Positions 20,040 to 30,407 of a stretch of DNA of 64,000 nt are shown here, piece by piece. The position numbers and the translations under genes are program-made. Source of the stretch: Bryobacterales bacterium (lineage in GTDB: Bacteria; Acidobacteriota; Terriglobia; Bryobacterales; Bryobacteraceae); NCBI GenBank assembly GCA_016713735.1, contig JADJOP010000005.1, positions 1 through 64,000 of the forward strand, given 5' to 3'. The stretch's first letter is position 1. Each line of letters opens with the position of its first letter. Under the pieces are notes generated by a model. That model had not been told where the DNA came from, searched no databases, and saw only the letters and a list, made by a program, of their open reading frames with translations.

Positions 20040-22937
20040 TCAACTGGCCGCCGCGCTCTGGCGGCGGATGAGGCGCACGGCTTCATCCTCGTCCAGCGGC
20101 TGGTAAAGGTAATAGCCCTGGACAAACTCGCAGCCGGCCTCCCGCAACAGTTGCGCCTGCTGTTCCGATTCCACGCCTTCGACGATGGTGGCCATGTTCA
20201 GGTCGCGGGCCAGCGTGAGCATGGCGCGCAGCACGACGGGATCGGACTTGTTGGTGCCGAGCGACTCGAGAAAGCTGCGGTCGATTTTGAGCGCGTCGAT
20301 GGGCAGGCGGCTGAGGCGGCTCAGCGACGAAAAGCCGATGCCGAAGTCGTCGAGCATGATCGAGGCGCCCAGCGTGCGGATGCGGCGCAGCAGCGCGGCG
20401 GCCTCCTCAATGTTGCTCGAAATGGCGGTCTCGGTGATCTCCAGGTGCAGCGCGCCGGGCGGCAACTGCGACTCGCGCAATTGGGCGCCGATGTGGGCAG
20501 CGAAGTCGGGCTGACTGAACTGGCGGCCGTCGATATTGATGCTGAGGTACAAGGTGGGATGGATGCGGCGCCATTCCGACAACCGCGCGCAGGCCGTGCG
20601 CAACACCCAGCCGCTGACCTGTTCCATCAACCCGGCCTCGAAGGCCTCGTGCAGGAAGTCGGCCGGTGAGAGCAGGCCGCGTTCGGGGTGGCGCCAGCGC
20701 AGCAGGCATTCAAAGCCGGCCACGGCGCGCGATTCCAGGTAGCAGATGGGCTGATAGAGCAGCTCGAACTGGTTGGACTGCTGGGCGGCGCGCAGTTCGG
20801 ATTCCAGCCGCAAGCGTCCGGCGCTGCTGCTATGTTCGGCGGCATTGAAGACGCGATAGGAGCCGCGGCTGTGCTGCTTGGCGCTGGAGAGGGCCATTTC
20901 GGCCTCGCGCATCATCTCGCGCGGGTCGGCCGAACCGGGATGGGAGAGCGAGATGCCGACGCTGGCCGAGAGGTGGACGGGTTGCGAGAGCCCTTCCACG
21001 GGCTGGCTGACGGTGGCCAGCAGGCGGCCGGCCACCAGGTGGGCTTCGGCGGGGGCCTGCAGCCCTTCGATCAATACGCCGAACTCATCGCTGCCGAAGC
21101 GGGCCACGGTGTCGCCTTCGCGCACGCAGAGCTCCAGGCGGCGGGCCAGGGCCACCAGCACGGTGTCGCCGGCCTTGTGGCCAAGCCCGTCGTTGATGCG
21201 TTGAAAGCGGTCAAGGTCGAGCAGCAGCACGGCCAGGATCTGTCCCGGTTCGCGTTGCGCGCGGCGGGAGGCCTGCTCCAGGCGCTCTTCAAACAGGATG
21301 CGGTTGGGCAGCGACGTTTGGCGGTCGTGCAGGGCGCTATAGAGCAGCTCCTGCTCGAGGCGGATGTTCTCGCTGATGTCGTGGGCGACGCCCAAAATCT
21401 GCTTGGCGGCGCCGGAGATGCCGCGCTGGAACACCGTCTCGCGGCCGCTGAACCAGCGGTAGCTGCCGTCTTCCTGCCGCAGGCGGAACGACGTGGTGAT
21501 GGAACCGCCACTTTCCCCGCCGGCCAGTTGTCGGCGGAGCACGCGCAGCTTCACGAGGTCGGAGGGGTGGATGGCCTTGAGCGGATCGATGCCATCGGGG
21601 TCGGATTCGGCGAGGCTGGTCTGGAACATCTCGCGCGAATACTGGTTCACCAGCGAGAGGCGGCCCTCTTCGAGATCCCACAGGTAGAGCAGGGCGGGCA
21701 GGGCGTTGGCCACGGTGAGCACAAACTGCTGGCTCTCCCAAAGGGCTTCCAGCGAGAGCTTTTCGTCGGTGACGTCGCGGCTCACTCCGATCACGCGTTC
21801 GCATTCGCCGCCCGGCCCGGTGACCGGGAACGAGCGGTCGCGAATCCAGCGCGTCGCCCCGTCGCCGCCGGCGATCTGGAATTCGCGCGTGAGCGGAATC
21901 TCGTGCAACAGCTCCGACTGCGAGGTGATCAGATCGCGCCACTGCGCGCTGTCCGGGATGGCCTCCGGCGAAGCACCCCAGATGCGTTCAAACGAAGGGC
22001 TGGCGTAGGCCAGCCTGTGCTGCGCCGCGTCCATCACCCAGAAGCCGTCCTGAATGGTCTCGGCGATCTGCCGGAAGCGCTCTTCGCCCTCGGCCAGACG
22101 GCGCTGTTCGCGCAGGCGCTCAAACTCGATCGAGGCGCGGCTCACCACGATCTCCACCATGGCGGCAAAGCGCCGCAACTCCGGCTGTGGTTCGGCGAAG
22201 AGCAACACAAGCAGGCCCGACACCTTGCCCAGGCTGTCGAGCAGGGGGACTCCGAAATAGGCCTGCAAGCGGTCCCTGGCCAGCAGCGGATCGCGCGGAT
22301 AGAGCGTCTGCACGTCACTGTTGTGGATGCAGGTCTCCCCAAGCCAGACACGCTCGCAAGGCGTGTCCTTCACCGGGTAATCGAAATTCTCCGCCACCGC
22401 AGCGCCCCGGCGCGCGGCAAAGGTGCGAACCAGCGGACCCTCGTGGTTTTCCTCAAATCCGCCCACGAAACCGAAATCGGCCCGCGTGGAGGTAACCAGC
22501 GCCGCCAGCACCTGGGTGAAGAAGTCCAGCCCGGCGCAGGCCCAGGCGCTCCACACATCCTCCTTGAACCGCATCAGCCGCGCGGCTGGTCCGGCTCCGA
22601 CCACCAGGATGCCCGCCAGCGGGTAGTCCGGGTACATCGGAATGGGCTCGCAGAGGAACTCCTCCCGCGCCTCGAACCACTCCCCATTCCGCGACTGGAA
22701 GGGATAGCTGACCGTGCCGCTCCCCTCGCGCGCGGCCCGCGTGAGGGCGTCGAGGTAGTGCTCCTGGTCAGACTCGGCGATGCGCCCCAACCAGAAACCG
22801 GGGCGGGCGAACTCTTCGGGTTCCCATCCAAACTCCCTACAAAATACGTTGGAAGGATTGATTCGCTTGGCCCGCCCATCCGGACTCGAGTAGGTTAAGA
22901 GCAAATGGCTGCGGGAGTCATTCCCGGGGCCTGCCAT
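20040..22937 (-). CDS. PAS/GAF/GGDEF/EAL cyclic-di-GMP protein
   Basis: The 965-residue cytosolic regulator has an N-terminal PAS-like sensor, a GAF domain (about residues 150-310), two PAS/PAC domains (about 320-560), a GGDEF domain and an EAL domain. The cyclase motif reads RFGSDEF (GSDEF instead of GGDEF). The phosphodiesterase motif reads GFECLLRW (ECL instead of EAL), while the other EAL-domain residues look intact (LEITET, LDDFGIGFSSL, LKIDRSF, EGVE). It therefore looks mainly like a c-di-GMP phosphodiesterase with a possibly weak or regulatory cyclase domain; which activity dominates cannot be decided from sequence. The start at 22937 precedes the first PAS strand. It is convergent with the DUF4175 gene and divergent from the selenoprotein candidate. 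Confidence 0.9.
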   Translation of the reverse strand: MAGPGNDSRSHLLLTYSSPDGRAKRINPSNVFCREFGWEPEEFARPGFWLGRIAESDQEHYLDALTRAAREGSGTVSYPFQSRNGEWFEAREEFLCEPIPMYPDYPLAGILVVGAGPAARLMRFKEDVWSAWACAGLDFFTQVLAALVTSTRADFGFVGGFEENHEGPLVRTFAARRGAAVAENFDYPVKDTPCERVWLGETCIHNSDVQTLYPRDPLLARDRLQAYFGVPLLDSLGKVSGLLVLLFAEPQPELRRFAAMVEIVVSRASIEFERLREQRRLAEGEERFRQIAETIQDGFWVMDAAQHRLAYASPSFERIWGASPEAIPDSAQWRDLITSQSELLHEIPLTREFQIAGGDGATRWIRDRSFPVTGPGGECERVIGVSRDVTDEKLSLEALWESQQFVLTVANALPALLYLWDLEEGRLSLVNQYSREMFQTSLAESDPDGIDPLKAIHPSDLVKLRVLRRQLAGGESGGSITTSFRLRQEDGSYRWFSGRETVFQRGISGAAKQILGVAHDISENIRLEQELLYSALHDRQTSLPNRILFEERLEQASRRAQREPGQILAVLLLDLDRFQRINDGLGHKAGDTVLVALARRLELCVREGDTVARFGSDEFGVLIEGLQAPAEAHLVAGRLLATVSQPVEGLSQPVHLSASVGISLSHPGSADPREMMREAEMALSSAKQHSRGSYRVFNAAEHSSSAGRLRLESELRAAQQSNQFELLYQPICYLESRAVAGFECLLRWRHPERGLLSPADFLHEAFEAGLMEQVSGWVLRTACARLSEWRRIHPTLYLSINIDGRQFSQPDFAAHIGAQLRESQLPPGALHLEITETAISSNIEEAAALLRRIRTLGASIMLDDFGIGFSSLSRLSRLPIDALKIDRSFLESLGTNKSDPVVLRAMLTLARDLNMATIVEGVESEQQAQLLREAGCEFVQGYYLYQPLDEDEAVRLIRRQSAAAS

Positions 22938-23181
22938 AGGGGCTTCCTTCCACGCTCAGCGCGCTTGGCGGCCACGCGCGAGTATAATGCGAGTTGTAGG
23001 GCATGTCGCTCATCGGCTCCCCTGACGGTGATGGGGCTGCGTGACCCCCGTCCACAAGCTGCCCCAAGTCGGCTGCAGCGCTTGGCCGGTATCCTCCTGC
23101 CACTGCAATTATCATACGAAGCGCCAGCGATGCAAGCCCAATTTCGGCGGGAAAGCCATCTATGATTCTACAGGAGATCCC

Positions 23182-24297
23182 ATGGCGATGAGTTTTGAGA
23201 ACACTGCGCCCGCGGCGGCCTTTCTTTTAGCCATGCTGACAGCGCTGCCTGGCCACGGCCAGTCTGACCCGCCACGTCTGCGCCCCCTGCCGGCGGTAAG
23301 CAACGGTTTGCAGTCGGGGCCGGAGGTGGGCCAGCGCGTGCCGGACTTCCGCCTTGCCGATCAGACCGGCGCCCTGCGCGATCTGGCTTCTCTGCGTGGT
23401 AAGAACGGCTTGCTGCTGGCCTTTGTGCGGTCGGCCGATTGGTGACCGTACTGCAAGACCCAACTGGTCGAGTTGGGGCAAAAAGCGCCCGAGTTTGAAG
23501 CGCGGGGCATTCGCCTTGCCGCTGTCACCTACGATAGCCCCGCGATGCTGGCTCACTTTGCGACCCGCGCGGGCATCGGATTTCCTCTTCTTGGTGATGC
23601 GAAATCGGAAGTAATTCGGAGATTTGGAATCTTAAATACGAATATTCCCGCCGATAGCCCGTTTCACGGAGTCCCGTTTCCGGTCACCTATCTGCTCGAC
23701 GCCCAGGGTGTGGTCCGCAAGAAATATTTCGAGGAGGACTACCGCGAACGGCTCACGGCGGGAGCCATCCTGACGCGCGAGTTTCCCGATGCCGCCGGCG
23801 ATCTCGTGCAAGAGACCACTACGCCCCACCTCACGCTTCGCGCCAGGGCCAGCAACGCCGCCGTGTGGCCGGGCAGCGTCATTACGCTGCGCCTGGAAGT
23901 GGAACTGAAGCCGCGCATGCATGTCTATGCTCCCGAGGTGAGCGGCTATCTGCCCGTGCGTTGGACGATGCCGGGCGGGGCCGCATGGCTGGCCGGCAAA
24001 CCGCGCTTCCCGGCCTCGCGTATGCTAAGTCTGCCGGCTATCGGCGAGACGGTGGCGGTGTATGAACACCGCTTCGCCGTGGAGCGTGAATTCACCGTGG
24101 GGCAAGCCAACGAACTGCGCGCCGTGCTGGGCGACGCCAAGGAACTGGTGGTGAGCGGCGAGTTCTTCTACCAGGCCTGCGACGACAAGGTGTGTTACGT
24201 GCCGCAGCGGATTCCGCTTACTTTCCGGCTGAGGCTGGGAGAGCTGGACCGTCAGCGCGTCCCGGCTGAGGTGAGGGCAGGGAAGGGGCCGGCCTGA
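23182..24297 (+). CDS. probable selenoprotein: redoxin (UxxC) domain fused to a DsbD-alpha-like domain
   Basis: The ATG at 23182 has a Shine-Dalgarno AGGAG five bases upstream and opens a signal peptide (MAMSFENTAPAAAFLLAMLT). Residues about 48-195 are an AhpC/TSA-like thioredoxin fold. The redox motif should read SADWCPYCK, but its first Cys codon is TGA (23443-23445, codon 88), with Cys 91 intact. The frame continues without a stop to 24297, 283 codons past the TGA. The C-terminal part (about 225-355) resembles the N-terminal alpha domain of DsbD, ending FFYQACDDKVCY with its redox Cys pair. A SECIS-like hairpin lies 20 bases after the TGA. I read the gene as a 371-residue exported thiol/selenol oxidoreductase. 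The alternatives are a TGC-to-TGA sequence error or a true nonsense mutation. A perfect TATAAT lies upstream at 22983-22988. No selA, selB, selC or selD is in the window. Confidence 0.72.
23459..23477 (+). promoter_or_regulatory. SECIS-like hairpin downstream of the in-frame TGA
   Basis: CCCAACT (23459-23465) and AGTTGGG (23471-23477) form seven perfect base pairs around the loop GGTCG (23466-23470). The loop starts 20 bases after the TGA. Bacterial SECIS elements lie just 3' of the UGA within the coding region, with a small apical loop that has a G at its first or second position; the E. coli fdhF loop also contains GGUC. The hairpin's sequence is also constrained by the protein code (KTQLVELG), so covariation in relatives is needed to prove it. 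Confidence 0.65.
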
Positions 24298-25108
24298 GCA
24301 GGGCGGCCGGGTCGGGCGTGCCGGTCAGGCAGAGGTGCCAGCCAAAGGCCCGCTCGGCGAGGCGGAACACGGGCGCGGGCATCCAGCGGAAATACCAGAC
24401 CCTCTTATACTCAAATCGCTTGTATTCCTCGATCGAGTAGGGAAAGATGTGGTCGGCGGCAACGCGCTCGACGCGGATGCCGTGGCGCTCCATCCAACTT
24501 CGCGCCGAAGAGCGCGAATATGTGTAGGTGACCGGGCAGCCGGTTTGAGCCTCGGAATGTTCGGCCACGATGCGGTCCAGATCCCAGCGCCGGACACCGC
24601 CCTGGGTGCACCAGATCCACAACACCTTCCATGACCAGCGGTGGTACACCATCAGGCGGACCGAGGTGCCGGGCGCCAGATAGGCGCGCAGTTGCTCCAG
24701 GGCGCGGTCCGGGTGCGGCGTGTGATGGAGCACGCCGAAGGAGTAAATGAGGTCGAACGGTTCGGGCGGCAGGGCCTGGTTCAACTCCTCGGCGTTGGCC
24801 AGGACGAAGCGGATGCGGTCTTCGAGTCCATAGACGCGAGCCCGCTGGCGGGCTAAGGCCAGAGTTCTCGGTGAGGTCGACGGCGGTGACGAGGGCCCCG
24901 GCGCGGGCGAAATTGATGGTGTCGGTGCCGATGCCGCAGCCAATCTCGAGCACCTTTTGCCGCGCCAGCGCGTGAAATCGGCGAACGCGGGGATGTGGGG
25001 CTCGACGCGGTACTTGCGCGCTTCGACCTCGTCGAAATACTCGCGCGTGCCGACAGGCAGCGGCGAATGGCGGATGTTGCACGGGCGCGCGTTCCAATAT
25101 GCAGCCAC
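24218..25108 (-). CDS. SAM-dependent methyltransferase (compensating frame breaks)
   Basis: This is a class I methyltransferase of about 290 residues. The N-terminus reads AAYWNARPCNIRHS and YFDEVEARKYRVEPHIP. Motif I, VLEIGCGIGTDT, is encoded in a neighbouring frame: the main frame is lost near 24960 and regained near 24860, so two opposite single-base changes must be assumed. Downstream motifs are in frame: FDLIYSFGVLHHTPHPD (motif post-II) and the C-terminal EEYKRFEYKRVWYFRWMP. I used the GTG at 25106-25108 as start; the frame is open slightly further upstream. The 3' end overlaps the convergent selenoprotein gene by 80 bases, and the Pro/Ala-rich tail after LCLTGTPDPA looks unlike the family, so a further break may hide the true stop. 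The substrate is unknown. Confidence 0.75.
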   Translation of the reverse strand: MAAYWNARPCNIRHSPLPVGTREYFDEVEARKYRVEPHIPAFADFTRWRGKRCSRLAAASAPTPSISPAPGPSSPPSTSPRTLALARQRARVYGLEDRIRFVLANAEELNQALPPEPFDLIYSFGVLHHTPHPDRALEQLRAYLAPGTSVRLMVYHRWSWKVLWIWCTQGGVRRWDLDRIVAEHSEAQTGCPVTYTYSRSSARSWMERHGIRVERVAADHIFPYSIEEYKRFEYKRVWYFRWMPAPVFRLAERAFGWHLCLTGTPDPAALLRPAPSLPSPQPGRADGPALPASAGK

Positions 25109-25161
25109 GCGCTCGATCGGCTCGGCGGCAAACGCCCTCCGTTTGCGAAATCCTTCACTCT

Positions 25162-28100
25162 CTAAAAATAGAACTTCGCGGCGATTTGCACAATGCGCGC
25201 GTCGGCGGCGCCGTTGATGAGGCCGAAGGTAGCCAGGCCTAGCGTATTGCCCGGAGCGCCGAAAAAGGGCGTGTTGGAGGCGTTAAAGAACTCGCCGCGG
25301 AGTTGCAGGTAGCGCGATTCGTCGAAGCGGAACACCTTGTACATGGCCAGGTCGAGGTTGCGCAGGCCGGGCGCCTGCACCAGGTTGCGGCCGGCATTGC
25401 CGAAGGTGAAGTTGGGCTGGCGGACGAAGGCGGCGGTGTTAAACCAGCGGGCCAGGGTGCGTTCCTCGCCCGGCAGGTTGGGTGATTGGCCGGGCACGGC
25501 GTTGGGCCGCGCTGATGACGCGGTGCCGACGTTGGCCGGGTCGCCCTGGACGCCGATGTTGACGCGGCGGCCGGAGTTGAAGGTGAGAATCCCGCCCACG
25601 GCCCACTGGCCGATGATGAGGTCGGCCCAGCGGGGCATACCCGCGCCGAACGTCCGGCCGCGGCCGAACGGCACGTCGTAGTTGGAACTCATCACGAAGC
25701 GATGCGGGAAGTGCTCGTCGGCAAGCGACTTTTCGGCCTGGAAGTTGTTCTTGTCCTGTACGGCGTTGGGCGCCGTGCCGCCGGCATCGGCGCCGCCGCG
25801 GGCGTCGCTGATCGTCTTTGACCAAACGTAGGAGGCGAGCAGGCTGAGCCCGGCCGACATGCGCTTTTCCACCTTGATCTGCATGGCGTTGTAGTTCGAG
25901 TTGGCGCTGAACTCGCGGCGGAAAGTGTCGGCCAGCGACGGGATGATGTAGCTCAGCCCCGGCACCTCCAGCGTGGTCACCGGGCGGCGGGCGTTGATGT
26001 TTCCCGCGCCGGGCGCCGGGGCGTTGGAGTCGTAACGCTGCAGCAGGCGGTTGCCCTTCGTGCCGGCATAGCCCACTTCCAGGGCGATGTTGTTGCCAAG
26101 TTCGCGCTGGATGGTGAAGTTCCACTGCTGGGAGTAGGTGCGCGATTGGTGCGGTCCTGCGAGATGGTCTGCAGGTTGAGACGCGAGATGAGGTCGCGCC
26201 CTCCGGGGAAACCATTGCGCAGCAGGATGGTGGGGTTGATGGAGTCGTTGTTGAAACCGGACTGGTAGAAGAATGGCGCGCTGGCGTGCAGGAAGCGGTC
26301 GCCGATGTGGTCCACGCCGCCGTAGTAAATGCCGTAGCCGCTGCGAATCACGGTGCGGGCGCCGAGGCGGTAGGCGAAGCCGATGCGCGGGGCGAAGTTG
26401 GTGAAATCGGGGCGCACGGTGGAGCGCTCGGCGATGCCGCCGTCGGTGGCCAGGCGCAGTTCCGGGCGGGCGCGGTTGGCGTCGATGTCGAAGTTGGAGT
26501 AACGGTTGTACTTTTCAAACCACGGACAATTGCGAATTGAACGGAATGCCCAGCAGGAAGTCGGCAAAGGAGTTGCCGAAGGTGTTGTTTGCGCTCTGGC
26601 GCGAGAAATTGCCGTTGAAGGTGAAGGTGCCGTTGGATTGGAACGCCTGCAGGTGGGGCGACTGGATGAACATGAAGTTGCCGCCGAACTTCAGCGTGTG
26701 GTGGCCGCGCGTCCAGAGCATGTCGTTGGTGAGCTGGCGCGTCTGCGAATCGGAGAACTGCGGGTTGTTGGCCGGCGGCCCCAGCGGGGCGTAGCCGTTG
26801 ATGCTGAAGAGCGCGAAGCCCGACAACTCCGTGTTGGCGCCCTTCAGGCCGATCTCCGGGTTCAGGTTGCCATCCAGCGGCGAGGAACGGTTGGTGAGCA
26901 GCCGGTTCCAGGAAACCTTGAGGGTGTTGAACAGGTTCGGCGTGAAGATGTGGCCGTGGCTGATGACGAACGACTGCGGCTCGTTCTTGTTCAGCGCCGG
27001 ATCGCCGCCGCCAAAGGCCGGTGCGGGCAAGTTTGACTCCGGCGTGAGCAGATAGTCCTGGCGGCTGTAGCGGCCGTAGATGGTGTCGTTGGGGCCAAAG
27101 GTGTGGTCGATGCGGATGTCGCCCTTGTGCGTGGTGGCGTTTGAGCGCGGGTTGGAAAAGTAGTTGTTGATGATGCTGCCGCGGTTGGGGTTGGGGCGAG
27201 TAGGAGGCCACCTTGGCGGCCACGCCATCGATCCGCGCCGCGGGGATGATGTTGCCGGCAAAGGGCAGGCGGGCCCGGGTGGTGGCGTTATAGGTGGCCG
27301 GGTCGAAGATCTGCGTCGGCTGGTTGTTGAAGTACGAGCCCGAGAAATCGCCGCGCCGCTCGGCCGCCGTGGCCACTGTGGATTGCGCCGTGCCGGCGGT
27401 GTACTCTTTCGTGCCTTCATAATCGACAAAGAAGAAGGTCTTGTTCTTCACAATCGGCCCGCCGAAGAAGCCGCCAAACTGGTTGCGGCGGAACACGGGG
27501 ATCTCAGTGCCCGGCGACTGAAGAAGTTGCGCGCGTTGAACGCCTCGTTGCGGACGAATTCAAAGACGCCGCCGTGGAACTCGTTGGTGCCCGATTTGAT
27601 CACCACGTTCACCACGCCGCCGACGTTGCGGCCGAACTCGGCCGAGTAGTTCGTCGTCTGCACTTTGAATTCCTGCACGGCGTCGATGGAGGGCGAGATC
27701 ACCTGCGGCGTGCGCCCCTGCGCGGCGTGCTGGTTGGAGTTGTTGTCCATGCCGTCGAGCAGGTAGTTGTTGTGGCTCACACGGAAGCCGCCTGAGCTGA
27801 AGCCCTGGAAGCGCGAACCGGGGGGCGGCACGTTGGTGCCGGCCGTGAGCAGGGCCAGTTGCAGATAGTCGCGGCCGTTGAGCGGCAGGTCGACGATCTT
27901 CTTGTTCTCGATCACCTGGCCGCGCGAGGCTTCGGTGGTTTGCAGAAGGGCGGCGTCGGCGGTGACGGTGATCTGCTCGGTCGCCGTGCCGACCTCAAGG
28001 GTGAGGTCGAGGCGCACCTCGTCTTGAATCTGCAGCGTGACGCCGGAGCGCACCAGCTTCTTGAAGCCCGCCGCCTCCACGCTGACGCTGTAGACGCCCG

Positions 28101-28325
28101 TGCGCAGGGGCACGGAGCGGAAGCCGCCATCGGCGCCCGTGCGGGTCACCTGCGTGACGTTGGTGGACAGGTTGGCCATGGTGACCGTGGCGCCGGTAAC
28201 GCGCGCGCCCGATTGATCGGACACCGTGCCGAGAAGGATGCCTTGCTCCACCTGGGCGCGCAGTCCTGCTGCGGCAGCCAGGAGAACGCTAGAGAGAAGA
28301 TGACGAAACGCAAGGAAGTAAACAT
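25162..28325 (-). CDS. Oar-like TonB-dependent receptor 2 (about five frame breaks)
   Basis: This is an outer-membrane receptor of roughly 1,050 residues. The start at 28325 gives the signal peptide MFTSLRFVIFSLAFS, which after a frame change near 28290 continues LLAAAAGLRAQVEQG. A carboxypeptidase-regulatory domain (LGTVSDQSGARVTGATVTM) follows, then the plug-like NGRDYLQLALLTAGTNV and the signature SGTNEFHGGVFEFVRNEAFNARNFF. The barrel contains VKNKTFFFVDYEG, and the C-terminus RGEFFNASNTPFF ends NAAKFYF-like (IAAKFYF). Homology jumps frames near 28290, 27520, 27200, 26525 and 26140, each a single-base shift with no missing block. Because receptors 1 and 3 and several housekeeping genes show the same defect, I favour sequence error over decay. 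The substrate is unknown. Confidence 0.8.
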
Positions 28326-28399
28326 GCGATACCCCAAAGAATCCGATGGCGTGAAATCGGAGGCATCCCTACGGGTTCCGGAGGGGCCGGGGAGTCGGG

Positions 28400-30324
28400 T
28401 TACTGAGCGATTTCCCAGTCGATGAGGATGGCCGTCACCGGACGCGAACCGGCGCGGAAGAGCACCCGCTGCCAGTTGTTGTCGGCTGAGGGCGCTTCGG
28501 CCACAACCAGTTCGGAGGCGCGCCGCGGGTCGTAGCGGTAGGCGGTGCGCTGCCAGCCGTTCTGTGGGCCGGGCTGCTCGACAATGTTGCCGCGCGAGTG
28601 GCGCGCACTGGAGCTAAAGGCGGTGAAACCCTGGCCGCCCAACTCGGCGGCGTAGGCGCCGATGCGCAGCGGCGCGGCCGGCAGCGAGCCGGTGATGGTG
28701 CCCAGCGAGGCCTGCTTGCCTGTGATGACGAGTGTGCCGCCGGGGGCAGGCTGCCCGTCCAGATGACGCGGCCTGAGCGCGGCCCCTGGTAGGCCGGGGC
28801 CGTGCTGGTGCTCTGCGGTTGGGCGGCCGGGCGCGGCGTTGGGGCACGGTCAGTGAAACGCGGCGCGGTGCTCTCCACTTGACCGGCGGGCGGAGCCGAC
28901 GGCGGCCTGACCGCTTGCCCGGCCAAGCCCGGCGGCGCATCGAGCGGAGTCGACGAGGCGGTGTTCGCCGCCGGAGGAGGCGGCAACGGCGGCTCCGGTG
29001 AAGCAGCCGCCTGGCTGGGCGGAAGCTGAACCACTGGCCGCGCGCCCGTTTCGGCGCCTCCCTTGCTGGCCTTGTCGAGTTGCTGGCGGACCACGGCCAG
29101 CAGTGACTCACGACGGATCTCGAGGGCGTTGTTGGCCTCGATCATCTCCTGCAACCGGCGCTGCTTTTCCTCCAGCCGCGCCTGTGTCTCCACCGATGCC
29201 GTATCGGCCGCCACGGGGCGAACCACGCGCGCCGAAGCGCCGGGATCGAAGTAGCGCACTGACTCCACATGCTCACCCGAGGCGCCCAGCCGCAGCTTCA
29301 CCATGACGTTTTCCGACGTCGTCAGCACGCGCCACTGGCCGCCGCGCAACAGCGTCTCGTTCATCACATAGCGGCGCGGCTCGCCATCGTCCACTTCGAG
29401 TGCGCCACCCGTCTTTCCCTCCAGCAGTTTGGCGCTGCCGTCCCACTCCGCCAGCAGAAAGCCGTTGCGCTCCACCAGTCGCAGGCCCACCGATTGACGC
29501 GGTCCGCTGAGGCGCCGCGCCGTGCGCATGTAGACAATGAGCGAGCCCAGCACGGCAATCGCCGCCAACGCCGCCGCCAGCGTTTTCCAGGGCCAGGGAT
29601 GGCGTTTGGGCCGGTCCACCAGATCTTCGGGAACCGTCCAGCCGGGCTCGTGCGCCGCGGCCGGCTCTTCCAGTTCGTCCCCTTCGGTTTCTTCCGGCGG
29701 GCGAATCGGAACCACCGCTGCCGTGCGCTGCGGAATGGCCGCTTCGCGTTCGGCGCGCGACATCGGCCGCAAGCCCGCCTCCGACGCCGGCGCCGCCTCA
29801 AACTCGCGGTGTGTCATCAGCGTCTGCAACCCGCCATCGGGTTCGCGCACGAAATAGCCCGCCCGCGTCGGCAGGCCGCGCGCCACCTTTACCACCAGCA
29901 CCACCTGCTGCGGCTCGGGGAAATACTTCTCAAACAGCCGAACATCGTCCTCGGTGAGCGATAGGTTCTGTTTTGTCCGGGAAACGTAGAAGCCCACCGG
30001 AGCCAGCCCGGCCAGCTCCGGCTCCTCCTTGTAATAGGAAAGCAGCCGCTCCAGCCGCGACTCGTCGGCTTCGTTCAGCTGGAATACATGCCCTTTGGCG
30101 TGGGCGCAGCTCAATTCGCGCGAAGCCGTGATGCGCACTTCGCTCTCATCGGCCGTGCCGAACAGCACCCCCCCAACCTCGAGGCCCACGCCCGGCATGC
30201 TGTGCAACCCGTCGAGCGCGCGCAGCACAATGTCGTGCATGACGGCCTGCGAGTACACGACCTCGATCTCGTGTCCCGGTGCCCGCCATGTGGAGAAGGC
30301 TGCCTGCCGCTTGGCCTGAAACAT
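28400..30324 (-). CDS. degenerate JAMM/MPN-fold protein with a membrane helix (one frame break)
   Basis: This is a protein of about 640 residues. The N-terminal 140 residues resemble a Mov34/MPN/PAD-1 (JAMM) domain: GVGLEVGGVLFG keeps the first-strand Glu. Where active JAMM enzymes have HSHP, this reads PVGFYVSRTKQN, so both zinc-binding His are missing, while the later S and D (LSLTEDD) remain. A single membrane helix follows at about residues 245-265 (TLAAALAAIAVLGSLIVYM), then a periplasmic part with a short coiled coil and a Pro-rich linker. Near 28745 the frame changes; the better C-terminus is in the neighbouring frame (LGGQGFTAFSSSARH to ILIDWEIAQ, stop at 28400). It probably binds rather than cleaves a peptide or ubiquitin-like partner, which is inference. 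It sits between receptors 2 and 3 on the same strand. Confidence 0.6.
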
Positions 30325-30407
30325 GTTCCATTTCCGCGCCGCCGGTCCCTCTCCAGCTACGCCCGCGTAACCCTACATCCTACCGCGATAGCGCACCATG
30401 GCGCGCC

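Noticed and set aside
22983..23181. Riboswitch in the leader of the selenoprotein candidate
   Set aside because: The leader of about 190 bases contains a few GC stems, but no known aptamer pattern could be recognised.
23446..24297. A separate gene starting downstream of the TGA (open frame from 23446)
   Set aside because: The frame continues the thioredoxin fold from the half before the TGA, has no good ATG or Shine-Dalgarno near its start, and begins in the middle of the redox motif.
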